Source: CAZKWG01 sp964615375 (GTDB lineage: Bacteria > Myxococcota_A > UBA796 > CAZKWG01). From it: 64,000 bases of DNA. Location: positions 124,001-188,000 of the forward strand of contig CAZTOW010000013.1 in the NCBI GenBank assembly GCA_964615375.1. Reading direction: 5' to 3'. Position 1 is the stretch's first letter; each line of letters opens with the position of its first letter. The translations under genes and the position numbers were made by a program. The notes below the pieces were generated by a model, which saw only the letters and a program-made list of their open reading frames with translations, had not been told where the DNA came from and made no database searches. This document shows, one piece after another, positions 33,000 through 40,954 of the stretch.

Positions 33000-33668
33000 T
33001 CAATCGAAGAGATGCGCGTATTCTGGGAACTTGCTGCGGAGCAGCATGGTGTAGGGGGAGCGGCGGCTCAAGAGGAAGCGCAGGAGGTCCTCCGCGCGCC
33101 GGGTCCTCAGGTCCTCGGCTCCGTGCTCCGCCCGAGCGTTTCGATACTCTCGCTCCTTCTCGGACACCAGCGCGTACTGCGCGGTGATCGCGGCGCGCAG
33201 GTCGTCCGCCTTGTCGATGCGCCTGCGACCCCCAGGCAGAAGATGGAGCTGCCCGAGCTCCTCGGCCGAGTTTCGAGCTGCCGCGTCGTCCGGGCTCACC
33301 GCAAGGAAGCGCGCCACCAGCTCAGACCCCACCCACTCGAGCCGCTGGTCCAGCCGCGCCTCGACGCCATCCCGATCCGGGAAGAGCAGCCCGTCCGTCG
33401 GCCACCGCTTCGATCGGCGCCCATTACAGCTCCTGCACGCTGGGAAGAGGTTCGACCAATGAAACCGCAGGTCGACGCCCGCTGGGTCCGCCTGGGGCAC
33501 CCGGTGGTCCACCTCCAGCACGCCGAGAAAGATCGACGACTCGCAGAGATAGCACTTCCCGAGAAAGTCCTCATACAGGCGGCATTTGCACTCGGGCTCC
33601 GTCCAACACCCCTCACGGAGACTGTCGAGGCACGCGGGCGCACCCTCGGATCGCGCCACGTCCATCAT
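33000..33668 (-). CDS. HNH endonuclease (PtuB-like)
   Basis: The 222-residue protein has a canonical HNH fold: zinc cysteines Cys39-x2-Cys42 and Cys78-x2-Cys81, the catalytic His55 in EVDHRVPQ, and Asn73 in HWSNLFPACRSC. The C-terminal 130 residues are helical and may bind its partner. It overlaps the upstream ATPase gene by 4 bp (ATGA). An OLD/AAA-type ATPase coupled to a small HNH nuclease is the arrangement of Septu (PtuA-PtuB) anti-phage systems, so this is the likely effector nuclease. The Septu assignment is by architecture only. Confidence 0.85.
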   Translation of the reverse strand: MMDVARSEGAPACLDSLREGCWTEPECKCRLYEDFLGKCYLCESSIFLGVLEVDHRVPQADPAGVDLRFHWSNLFPACRSCNGRRSKRWPTDGLLFPDRDGVEARLDQRLEWVGSELVARFLAVSPDDAAARNSAEELGQLHLLPGGRRRIDKADDLRAAITAQYALVSEKEREYRNARAEHGAEDLRTRRAEDLLRFLLSRRSPYTMLLRSKFPEYAHLFD

Positions 33669-34894
33669 GACAGGCGCCTCCGCAGCTCCAGGTTTCTCCA
33701 GACTTCCAGCGCCAGCGTGTGCGAGCGCGCCGAGAGCTCGTCGGCCAGAAGTCGGAGCCGCGTCTCCTCCTCCGGGCTCCGCTCCACCCGCCCAGCCAGC
33801 GCGGCGAGCTCGGCGAGCTTGCGGCCGGAGTCCAGGTCCAGATCGTCCTCCAGCCCGAAGTGCTCCACCATCAGCGTGCCGAAGCGCATCCCGCGGAGGT
33901 CGTCGCTCAGCACGGAGGCGCGCGTGCCGAGGTCGAAGACCACCGCGTCGGGGATGGACGAGATCACCGCGGGGGAGTGCGTAGCGACGATGAACTGAAG
34001 GCGGGGGAAGACCGCCGTCAGGAAGGGCAGGATGCGCTCCTGCAGGCGCAGGTGGAGGTGCGCCTCGATCTCGTCGATGATCACCACGCCCTCGGGCTGG
34101 AAGCTCGGGTCGTCCTGGCCTTCAGCGAGGAGCGCCTGGCGCAGGAGGAGGTCGATGAAGATGGCGAGGGCGGCGTTGTGGCCATCGGCGAGGGTCTTGA
34201 AGTCGAAGGTGTAGCCGGTGGGCAGCTTCAACTGGAAGTCGAAGCGCCTGCGGTCGAAGACGAGCTCGAGCGCGGGCTCCTCCAGCAGCTCCCCCAGCTC
34301 CCGCCGCACGCTGTCGAACCAGCTCTGGATGCGCCGCGCGATCTCGGCCCCATCAGGCTCGGACTGCACCAGCGCCTGCTGGACCTTCTGGTTCACGAGG
34401 TGCTGGAGCCAGTTCTGCGAAACAGGCCTCAGAACTGCGGAGACCTTTGTGCCGGGATCAAGCCTCTGTGGGCCCGGAACCTCACCCACCCGGAGCCTTC
34501 GGGTCGCCTCGTAAAAGGCTACCAGCATCTTTCCGGCAGTAAGGCACTGAAGTACGCGCTTGATGTGCACGTCCCACTGCGCGGCCACGGGGTGTGTTGT
34601 CCAGTCTTGCTCCTCACCCCGCTGACGCCGGAGTGACAGCCAATGCCTCTGCGAATCAACGCTGTGTACCACATCAATGACGGGCAGGTCCTCAGACAAG
34701 GACGGCACGGCTCCCCGAATGAAGACTTCGAGATCCAGCTCCTTCCACAGCCCCTCCAACACCCCGCTCTTCCCCGACCCGTTCGGCCCCGTCAGCAGCA
34801 GGTGTCGAAAACCCCTCTCCCCCGGCGGGATATCGATCGTCAGGGCCTCGATGTTCCGGCAACGGCGGATGTCCAGTCGCGTGATGTAGGGCAC
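33665..34894 (-). CDS. AAA/ABC-like ATPase (PtuA-like, Septu-type defence)
   Basis: The 409-residue ATPase has Walker A GPNGSGKS (36-43), a divergent signature region LADGHNAA (235-242), Walker B VVIIDEIE (270-277) and the H-loop ATHSP (304-308). These are typical of SMC/ABC-like AAA_21-type ATPases in defence systems. The start is the GTG at 34894, because GGAGG lies about 5 nt before it and the next residues fit the first strand (YITRLDIRRCRNI); the frame extends to 34963. It is the first gene of a two-gene operon with the HNH nuclease. A palindromic hairpin lies about 60 bp upstream. Confidence 0.8.
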   Translation of the reverse strand: MPYITRLDIRRCRNIEALTIDIPPGERGFRHLLLTGPNGSGKSGVLEGLWKELDLEVFIRGAVPSLSEDLPVIDVVHSVDSQRHWLSLRRQRGEEQDWTTHPVAAQWDVHIKRVLQCLTAGKMLVAFYEATRRLRVGEVPGPQRLDPGTKVSAVLRPVSQNWLQHLVNQKVQQALVQSEPDGAEIARRIQSWFDSVRRELGELLEEPALELVFDRRRFDFQLKLPTGYTFDFKTLADGHNAALAIFIDLLLRQALLAEGQDDPSFQPEGVVIIDEIEAHLHLRLQERILPFLTAVFPRLQFIVATHSPAVISSIPDAVVFDLGTRASVLSDDLRGMRFGTLMVEHFGLEDDLDLDSGRKLAELAALAGRVERSPEEETRLRLLADELSARSHTLALEVWRNLELRRRLS

Positions 34895-34953
34895 AGGCCC
34901 CTCCGTCGCCCCTGTACTACCCCGGGCAGCGGTGGCGCGACACGCGACGGATT

Positions 34954-35020
34954 GAACCGCCAAGGCGCCAAGGTCGCCAAGAAGGGCGTTCTCTTGGCGC
35001 TCTTTGCGTCTTGGCGGTTC
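34954..35020. repeat. 67-nt palindromic element
   Basis: Arms 34954-34983 and 34992-35020 are near-perfect reverse complements. The left arm begins gaaccgccaagg and the right arm ends cttggcggttc, with four mismatches across about 29 bp and a short central loop. Each arm contains repeated cgccaag units. Similar gaaccgccaag...cttggcggttc palindromes recur between genes in many GC-rich genomes as dispersed REP- or MITE-like elements (from memory). It lies between the Septu-like operon and the divergent gene at 35187. Confidence 0.7.
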
Positions 35021-35186
35021 ATTCTCCTCTGCGGTGTGGTCTCACCTCGTCTTCAGCCAGAGAAACCGCGTGCGCGCCGCGCCTCGCCGGGCCCAGACCT
35101 CCCACCCACCACCAGAACAACCGTTCAACGCCCGCTTGCCCTCGCGCCGCCGCCATCATACCTGCCCACATCTCTCTGGAGCCCCC

Positions 35187-36164
35187 ATGCCTCTCCGCCC
35201 CACCGCCCCTGCTCAGGACTGGGAGCTCGCCGGCCGAACGCTGAACGTCACGCTCGAAGATCGGGACGCGCCGTACCAGCCCTACGCGATCCTGGTCACC
35301 AGCGGAGACCAGATCATCGGGCACGAGATCGCCCACCCCGACGAGCTCCAGCGTGTTTTGACAGACCTGCTAGACACCCCTGTCAAACCCCGGACGCTCC
35401 GGGTGTCCGACCCTCGCCTGGCGGGGATCGCCGCGGCGGCCCTGGGCCCGATGGTGCGGGTTCAGGTCGGTCCGACGCCCGATCTCGACCGCACGATGGA
35501 TCAACTGGAGCTCAGCATGCTCCAGGGCCCTGGCTCCGAGCTCCCCTTCCCCGAGGACCTGGACGAGGACCTGATGGCGAGCTTCCACGAGGCCGCCGCG
35601 CGCCTCTGGGCGGCGCGTCCGTGGAAGGTGATCCCGTCGGACGAGCACGTGCTGAAGGTCTCGACGCCGCGCTGGCCGGACGGCTGCCTGGTGGTCGTGG
35701 GGCAGCTGGGCGAGAGCCACGCGCTGATCTTCTTCGCCTCCCTGGCCGACTGGGAGGGCTTCCGCGCGAGCGCGCAGGCCATGGCGGAGACCGGCTCCTT
35801 CCAGGGGATCTCCGCCACCTACCTGAGCCTGGACTTCGACGAGGCCGAGACCGTCCCGGGCGAGCACCGCGACCTCGTCCGCCGGCAGCGCTGGCGCCTG
35901 CCCGCCCGCGGCTGGTACCCGATGATCCGCGCCCACCACGACAAGGCAGGCCCGGTCGAGGTGGTGGACGAGAACCTCTTCGAGGCCGCCCTGGTCCACG
36001 AGGCCATGGCGCGCTTCGTGGGCCAGCACCGCGCGACCCTGAGCGCCGAGGCGCCCGCGCCCGTCACCGAGCGCTACCGGATCAACGTCCGCGGGCGCAG
36101 CGGAGAGGTCACGATCACCGTCCCTCACCCCGCGATCCCCTGGCCGCCCGAGGACGCCGACTGA
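35187..36164 (+). CDS. Unknown protein resembling DUF6930/DUF7309-type proteins
   Basis: The 325-residue cytoplasmic protein has two apparent domains. Residues 1-110 (YAILVTSGDQIIGHEI, PRTLRVSDPRLAGI) resemble DUF6930. Residues 120-250 (HEAAARLWAARPWKVIP, GCLVVVGQLGESHALIFFAS) resemble DUF7309. This match is from memory and uncertain. No catalytic motif is evident. TGGAG lies 5 nt before the ATG at 35187, which is preferred over longer in-frame extensions. It is divergent from the Septu-like operon, with the palindromic element in the shared 292-bp intergenic region, and convergent with the esterase gene. Confidence 0.6.
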   Translation: MPLRPTAPAQDWELAGRTLNVTLEDRDAPYQPYAILVTSGDQIIGHEIAHPDELQRVLTDLLDTPVKPRTLRVSDPRLAGIAAAALGPMVRVQVGPTPDLDRTMDQLELSMLQGPGSELPFPEDLDEDLMASFHEAAARLWAARPWKVIPSDEHVLKVSTPRWPDGCLVVVGQLGESHALIFFASLADWEGFRASAQAMAETGSFQGISATYLSLDFDEAETVPGEHRDLVRRQRWRLPARGWYPMIRAHHDKAGPVEVVDENLFEAALVHEAMARFVGQHRATLSAEAPAPVTERYRINVRGRSGEVTITVPHPAIPWPPEDAD

Positions 36165-36170
36165 TCGCGC

Positions 36171-37043
36171 CTACTCGGCGATCCAGCACCACTCCGGCTG
36201 ACCCTCGGGGAGCCCCTGCGCCCAGGGCTCCGGGTCCACGTCCTTCGGGTGGTCCAGGAAGAAGGGCCAGGCGATCCCCATCGGATCGTCGGGGATGGTG
36301 TGGCCGCCGCCGTGGTCGCAGTTGACCACGAAGTGCCCGTCGGTCAGCAGCCCGCTCGTGAAGCCCTCGCTGGACTGCTCGAAGGAGAGCGTCTGGTACA
36401 GGTCGTCCTCGCCCCCCCAGACCACGACCACCGGGATGTCCTCCTCGGGCGTGCTGTAGGCGATGATCCCGTCGGTCCCGCCCGAGAAGGGCACGGTCGC
36501 CGCGAGGTAGGTCGAGCGGTGCATGGTCAGGTAGGTGGTCCAGAGCCCGCCCGCGCTCATGCCCGTGGCGTAGATCCGGCTCAGGTCCACCTGGAACTGG
36601 TCGTCGAGGCAGGCCAGCAGGTCGTCGAAGAGCGCGAGGTCCACGTTGTCCTCGGGCTGGTCCAGGAAATTCCACTCGTAGGGGGAGCAGCAGCTCTCCG
36701 GGGCGACCACGATGGCGCCCTCGTCGGCCAGCGCCCCGATCCCCAGATAGCGCACGGCCTGGCTCGCGTTCCCGCCGAGCCAGTGCCAGCCGAAGACCAC
36801 CGGGGCGCCCACCGGATCCTCTGGGAGACGGAGCTCGAAGCTGCGCTCCTCCCCGCCGGAGAGGAAGCCCTCGTTCGTGCCTTCGGTGAGGGTCGGGCAG
36901 GCGCCGCCGGAGTACTCGGGGGCCGTGTAGGTGGGCTCGGGCGCCGCGGTCTCGCCGGTCTCCGAGCCCCCATCGCCCTTGTCCCCGCCCGCGTCCGCGC
37001 CCGGGGTCCCGCAGCCCATCAGGAGCAGGAGGGCGGCTCTCAC
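36171..37043 (-). CDS. Esterase/depolymerase-like alpha/beta-hydrolase lipoprotein
   Basis: The 290-residue protein has a lipobox (LLMGC, Cys11) and a Gly/Asp/Thr-rich linker (to about residue 45). An alpha/beta-hydrolase domain similar to PHB depolymerase/LpqC-type esterases follows. The nucleophile is the Ser in ATGMSAGG, the oxyanion region is GWHWLGGNAS, VVVVWGGEDD probably supplies the acid, and CDHGGGHTIP holds the likely catalytic His. It should be anchored on the outer membrane and hydrolyse an ester; the substrate is unknown. Its ATG overlaps the upstream gene stop by 4 bp. Confidence 0.8.
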   Translation of the reverse strand: MRAALLLLMGCGTPGADAGGDKGDGGSETGETAAPEPTYTAPEYSGGACPTLTEGTNEGFLSGGEERSFELRLPEDPVGAPVVFGWHWLGGNASQAVRYLGIGALADEGAIVVAPESCCSPYEWNFLDQPEDNVDLALFDDLLACLDDQFQVDLSRIYATGMSAGGLWTTYLTMHRSTYLAATVPFSGGTDGIIAYSTPEEDIPVVVVWGGEDDLYQTLSFEQSSEGFTSGLLTDGHFVVNCDHGGGHTIPDDPMGIAWPFFLDHPKDVDPEPWAQGLPEGQPEWCWIAE

Positions 37044-37504
37044 TCCGCCTTCTCGATGCGGATGGCCTGGATCTTGCCCTTCAGCGGCCCCACGGCCCCG
37101 TAGGTCCAGCCCTTGCCCTTCCCGTCGGCCACCGAGCTCGCGATGGGGTAGCTCTCGGAGAAGTCCGGGTCCGTGCGCTCGACGTTGACCTTGTCCAGGT
37201 TCTCCAGGTCGGGGATGCGCACCGTCAGCACGTGCGCGTTGCGGCCCTGGTAGGCCACGCCCTTGTGGATCTCGACGGCGCGCCAGGGGTGCGACTCCCA
37301 GTCGGTCTCCGACGCGCCCGAGATCAGGATCACGCGGGTCCCCACCGGGGCCATGACCACGATGGACCCGATGTTTCCGCTCTCCAGATCGCCCTTCTTC
37401 CCCGTGGGGTAGATCTGCATGGTCGTGCGGTTCCCCGAGAAATTGATCCCGGTGAACGCGATGATGTCACAGCGCATGTTCTGAGCGATATCCCAGCGCA
37501 GCAT
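37040..37504 (-). CDS. Unknown small beta-rich protein
   Basis: I do not recognise this 154-residue protein. It is predicted to be mostly beta strand (CDIIAFTGINFSGN, IGSIVVMAPVGTRVILI, HVLTVRIPDLEN). The N-terminal half faintly resembles a beta/gamma-crystallin unit but lacks a clear calcium motif. There is no signal peptide. GGAGGAG lies 6 nt before the ATG at 37504, which is a strong start. It is translationally coupled (4-bp overlap) to the esterase lipoprotein and probably forms a two-gene operon with it. Confidence 0.6.
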   Translation of the reverse strand: MLRWDIAQNMRCDIIAFTGINFSGNRTTMQIYPTGKKGDLESGNIGSIVVMAPVGTRVILISGASETDWESHPWRAVEIHKGVAYQGRNAHVLTVRIPDLENLDKVNVERTDPDFSESYPIASSVADGKGKGWTYGAVGPLKGKIQAIRIEKAE

Positions 37505-37634
37505 CCGGCACTCCTCCCGCGTTGACGGTGTGGCCGCGGACGCGCGCCACCGTGACGAGCCCGCAGTTTAACGCGAGGACGGCACGGCCTGTCAAACAGA
37601 GGCGTGTCAATCCGGGCCCTGTTATCCGCGGAGC

Positions 37635-38459
37635 ATGGTCGTCCTGATCACCGGGTGCAGGTCTGGCTTCGGGCTGCTGAGCGCGCTCGAGCTCGCTCGA
37701 CGGGGGCACACCGTCTACGCCGGGGTCCGCCAGCTCGCGCACGCGAGCGCGCTGAAGGAGGCCGCGGGCGCGCTCGACGTGCGCCCGATCGCCCTGGACG
37801 TCACCCGCCCGGAGCAGCGCGAGGCCGCCGTCGCGCAGATCCTGGCCGAGCAGGGCCGGCTCGACGCCCTGGTGAACAACGCCGGCCAGGGCCTGCACGG
37901 CTTCCTCGACCAGATCGAGGAGGACGAGCTGCGCGAGCTCTTCGAGGTCAACGTCTTCGCCGTCTGGGGCATGACGCGCGCCGCCCTCCCGGCGCTCCGC
38001 GACGCGCGCGGGATCGTGGTGAACGTGGGCTCCATGAGCGGGCGCATGGCCCTGCCCTCCTTCGGGGCCTACGCCGCCACCAAGTTCGCGCTGGAGGGCA
38101 TGAGCGAGGCCTGGCGCCACGAGCTGCGCGGGGCCGGCGTGCGCCTCGCGCTCCTTGAGCCCGGCCCCTACCGCACCGAGCTCTTCGGGCGGAACCGTCG
38201 CCTCGCGCGCCGCGCCCTCGATCCCGCCCACCCCTCGACCCCCGCCATGCTCGCCGTCGAGCGCGCCGCCGCCCGGATGGACCGGCGCGCCGGGGACCCT
38301 GCAGAGGTCGCGCGCCGCGTCGCCGATCTGGTCGAGCACCCCGCGCCACCGCTGCGCCACCCGATCGGCCCGCTGGTGCGCCTCAGACTTCTCGTGCGCG
38401 CCCTGCTCCCCTACCGATGGTGGGAATTCCTGCTGGCTCGCGCGCTTGCGACGAAGTAA
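37635..38459 (+). CDS. Short-chain dehydrogenase/reductase (SDR)
   Basis: The 274-residue protein is a classical SDR. The dinucleotide-binding motif is TGCRSGFG (6-13), the structural motif NNAG is at 81-84, the catalytic Ser is in VGSMSG (about 133-135), and YAATK provides Tyr146 and Lys150. The last 60 residues are variable and Arg-rich. An NAD(P)H-dependent oxidoreductase on a small carbonyl or hydroxyl compound is expected; the substrate is unknown. It ends 11 bp before the WYL regulator gene, so the two may be co-transcribed. Confidence 0.9.
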   Translation: MVVLITGCRSGFGLLSALELARRGHTVYAGVRQLAHASALKEAAGALDVRPIALDVTRPEQREAAVAQILAEQGRLDALVNNAGQGLHGFLDQIEEDELRELFEVNVFAVWGMTRAALPALRDARGIVVNVGSMSGRMALPSFGAYAATKFALEGMSEAWRHELRGAGVRLALLEPGPYRTELFGRNRRLARRALDPAHPSTPAMLAVERAAARMDRRAGDPAEVARRVADLVEHPAPPLRHPIGPLVRLRLLVRALLPYRWWEFLLARALATK

Positions 38460-38470
38460 ACTTCCGGGCG

Positions 38471-39475
38471 ATGCCTGCGCCTGGTGAGCTGAACAAGTCC
38501 CAGAAATTCGTACGACTGGTGGAGCTCATGCTCCGCCGCGGAGGGATCCGCGCGTCCGAGGCGATGGAGCAGTTCGACCTGGACAACCGGACGCTGCGCC
38601 GCTACCTCGCCGACCTGCGCGAGCTCGGGCTCCCCATCCAGGACAAGGGGCGCGGGCGCAACCGCATGCTCACCCTGGACCCGAGCTACGGCCGCCAGAG
38701 CGTGCAGCTCTCGCTGCTGGAGATCGTGAGCCTGCACTTCGGGCGCACGCTCTTCGACTTCCTCTCGGGGACCCACTTCGCCGCGGACATGAACGACGCC
38801 CTGGAGCGCATGGCGCCGATCATGGACCGCACGGACATGGACCTGACGCGCGACCTGGACCGCAAGCTGATGGCGGTGCCGGAGCACTTCAAGGACCACG
38901 CCGAGAGCGGCGACACCATCGACGAGATCCTCAGCGCGCTGCTCTACCAGAACCCGGCCACCGCCCGCTACGCCCGCCCGCAGGGCCCGGTGCGCACCTA
39001 CCGCCTGCAGCCGCTCACGCTGGCGACCTACCGCCAGAGCCTCTACCTCTTCGCGCTCGACGAGGAGGAGGGCAAGATCAAGACGTTTGCCCTCGACCGC
39101 TTCAAGAGCTTCAAGCGCAAGCGCAAGGAGCACTTCAGCTACCCCACCGACTACGACCCGCGGACGCTGATCAGTGACTGCTTCGGGATCACGGGCGGCG
39201 GCGTGGTGGACGTGGTGCTGGCCTTCGGCCCGCGCGAGGCGCCCTACATCCGGGAGCGCGTCTGGCACCGCAGCCAGACCGTGGAGCCGGGACCGGACGA
39301 CGGCGTGCTCCTGCGCATGCGGGTGGGGATGAGCACGGAGCTCGTGCGCTGGGTGCTCTCCTTCGGGCCGGAGGTGCGCGTGCTCGCCCCGGACGCGCTC
39401 GCCGAGGAGGTACGCCGCCTGCACCTGGAGTCGGCCAGCGGGCAGGGCTCCGAGGCCCCGGCCGCCGCGGAATGA
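38471..39475 (+). CDS. WYL-domain transcriptional regulator
   Basis: The 334-residue protein has an N-terminal helix-turn-helix (about 8-60, SQKFVRLVELMLRRGG then NRTLRRYLADLRELG). A WYL domain follows (about 160-235), whose core here reads YRQSLYLFALDEEEGKIKT and TFALDRFKSF. The C-terminal WCX-type extension ends near residue 320. WYL proteins sense ligands, often nucleic acids or nucleotides, and act as regulators including of defence loci. The ATG at 38471 is used; the longer frame overlaps the SDR gene. It overlaps the next gene by 4 bp. Confidence 0.9.
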   Translation: MPAPGELNKSQKFVRLVELMLRRGGIRASEAMEQFDLDNRTLRRYLADLRELGLPIQDKGRGRNRMLTLDPSYGRQSVQLSLLEIVSLHFGRTLFDFLSGTHFAADMNDALERMAPIMDRTDMDLTRDLDRKLMAVPEHFKDHAESGDTIDEILSALLYQNPATARYARPQGPVRTYRLQPLTLATYRQSLYLFALDEEEGKIKTFALDRFKSFKRKRKEHFSYPTDYDPRTLISDCFGITGGGVVDVVLAFGPREAPYIRERVWHRSQTVEPGPDDGVLLRMRVGMSTELVRWVLSFGPEVRVLAPDALAEEVRRLHLESASGQGSEAPAAAE

Positions 39476-40425
39476 AGGCCCCGCGCCTCCTGCCTGAGGG
39501 CACGCTCAACAGCCTGACCTACGCCTGGCCCGAGCTGCTGGACCCCCGCGACCCCTGGGCCGGGGACGAGGCCCTGCCCGACAGCTACGACTACGCGAAC
39601 TACGCGGCCTTCGGCGGAGCCGATCCGCCGCTGGACCCGGCGACCTACGCGGGCGCGGACGCGGAGTTCCTGCAGGTCTACCGCGACATCCTGGACGGCC
39701 GGCGCGCCTGGGACGAGATCCGCGCCCCCGCCGCCCGGATCGGCGTCTGGGGGCCCGCGGGCCACGATCTCCGGCCCCTCGAGGCCGCCCCGCAGCGCGT
39801 CCCCGACGAGCTCCTGGCCGACCACTCCGAGGACTGGATCCCCGACATCGGCCTCCAGGCGCCCGACCGGGTGCTGGGCCCCTGGGTCGAGGGCCCGCTG
39901 CCCGCCCGCGTCCGCCTCGCCGCCGCCGCCGCCGTGGCCTTCTCCCCCTGGGTGGAGCCCGGCGTCACCCCGGCCGAGCGCGTCTCCCGCTCCAAGCCCA
40001 AGCCCTCGAAGGCCTACCGCGCCAGCCTGCGCGCCATCTCCATGGCCCCCCCGATGATCTGGGCCATCGAGGGCCAGCACCTGCGCCCCCACCTGCCGCT
40101 GGGCCGGCGCTTCCTCCCCACCGGGCCCGTGAGCGGGCTCCCCGAGGCTCCTGCCGCCCTCGGGCGCGCCGTCCCCTGCGAGGAGGGCTGGTTCCTGGCC
40201 TGCGCCCTGCCTCTCCCGGGCCTGCCGCCGCGCGCGGGGCTCACGCGCCGGATCTTCCTGGAGCTGCTGCGCCTGCGCCGCGACGAGCGCCGCGCCACCT
40301 GGGAGGACGCCCTGCGCCGCCGCCCCGAGGTGCTCTACCGCACGGCGCTCTCCTGGGCCTGGCTGGAGAGGCGGACTTCGGACTGGTCCTGGGGCGCGCG
40401 CGAGGAAGAGGCTTCCCGCCTCTGA
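39472..40425 (+). CDS. Unknown protein coupled to the WYL regulator
   Basis: I do not recognise this 317-residue protein. It is rich in Pro, Leu, Arg and Trp, with no signal peptide or membrane span. Notable segments are LTYAWPELLDPRDPW near the N-terminus, SYDYANYAAFGGADPPLDP, a Lys/Ser segment SKPKPSKAYRASLRA in the middle, and a helical C-terminus with LLRLRRDERRATWED. It resembles domains seen in type VI secretion-linked unknown proteins only in composition, which is not evidence. Translation is coupled to the WYL gene by a 4-bp ATGA overlap, so a shared function is likely. Confidence 0.55.
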   Translation: MKAPRLLPEGTLNSLTYAWPELLDPRDPWAGDEALPDSYDYANYAAFGGADPPLDPATYAGADAEFLQVYRDILDGRRAWDEIRAPAARIGVWGPAGHDLRPLEAAPQRVPDELLADHSEDWIPDIGLQAPDRVLGPWVEGPLPARVRLAAAAAVAFSPWVEPGVTPAERVSRSKPKPSKAYRASLRAISMAPPMIWAIEGQHLRPHLPLGRRFLPTGPVSGLPEAPAALGRAVPCEEGWFLACALPLPGLPPRAGLTRRIFLELLRLRRDERRATWEDALRRRPEVLYRTALSWAWLERRTSDWSWGAREEEASRL

Positions 40426-40447
40426 ACAGGTATGCTATAGTCCTGTT
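40425..40447 (+). promoter_or_regulatory. Dyad overlapping a -10-like element before the globin gene
   Basis: AACAGG (40425-40430) and CCTGTT (40442-40447) form a perfect 6-bp dyad around an 11-nt centre holding TATGCT and GCTATAGT, a plausible -10 region. The globin ATG is at 40472. An operator that blocks the promoter is one reading; a weak terminator for the upstream gene is another. Confidence 0.4.
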
Positions 40448-40471
40448 TCCCTTCGAGACAGGAGCCCCCCC

Positions 40472-40903
40472 ATGGCCGACACCGCTACCCTGCTCCGCGA
40501 GAGCATCTCCATCGCCGCCTCCCGCGAGCCCGTGATCACGAAGCGCTTCTACGCGATCTTCCACAGCCGCTACCCCGAGGTGGTGCCGCTGTTCAGCAAG
40601 AACGCCCCGGAGAAGCAGCAGGAGATGCTGCAGGGCGCCCTGCTGGCCGTGCTCGACCACCTGGACGACGCCGCCTGGCTGGAGGACACGCTCGGCGCCA
40701 TCGGCGCGGGCCACGTCAGCTACGGCGTGCAGGACCACATGTACCCCTGGGTGGGTGAGTGCCTGATCGCCGCGCTGGCCGAGCTCTGCGGCGACCAGTG
40801 GACGAAGGAGCACGAGGCCGCCTGGGCCGGCGCTTACGGCGCGCTGATGGGCATGGCGCTGGCCGGCGCCCAGCGCGCGCGGGCCGAGAGCGCGGCGAGC
40901 TGA
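40472..40903 (+). CDS. Single-domain globin
   Basis: The 143-residue protein has the flavohemoglobin-type globin fold without reductase domain. The proximal heme ligand is His81 in GAGHVSYGV, followed by the conserved segment YPWVGECLIAAL. The E helix with EKQQEMLQGALLAV carries the distal Gln. Related single-domain globins bind O2 or NO and are linked to nitrosative-stress defence or oxygen handling. It lies upstream of a secreted carboxypeptidase and a hemerythrin-like gene on the same strand. Confidence 0.88.
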   Translation: MADTATLLRESISIAASREPVITKRFYAIFHSRYPEVVPLFSKNAPEKQQEMLQGALLAVLDHLDDAAWLEDTLGAIGAGHVSYGVQDHMYPWVGECLIAALAELCGDQWTKEHEAAWAGAYGALMGMALAGAQRARAESAAS

Positions 40904-40954
40904 TCGCGGCGGAAGCTGCGCCAGGGCGATAGGCTCGGGGGTGGAGCTCCCTTC

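Noticed and set aside
30962..33187. 741-codon plus-strand frame
   Set aside because: It is antisense to htpG, which is unmistakable on the minus strand.
34954..35020. Palindrome as a retron msr-msd or CRISPR-like element
   Set aside because: There is no reverse transcriptase nearby and only one palindrome, not a spaced repeat array.
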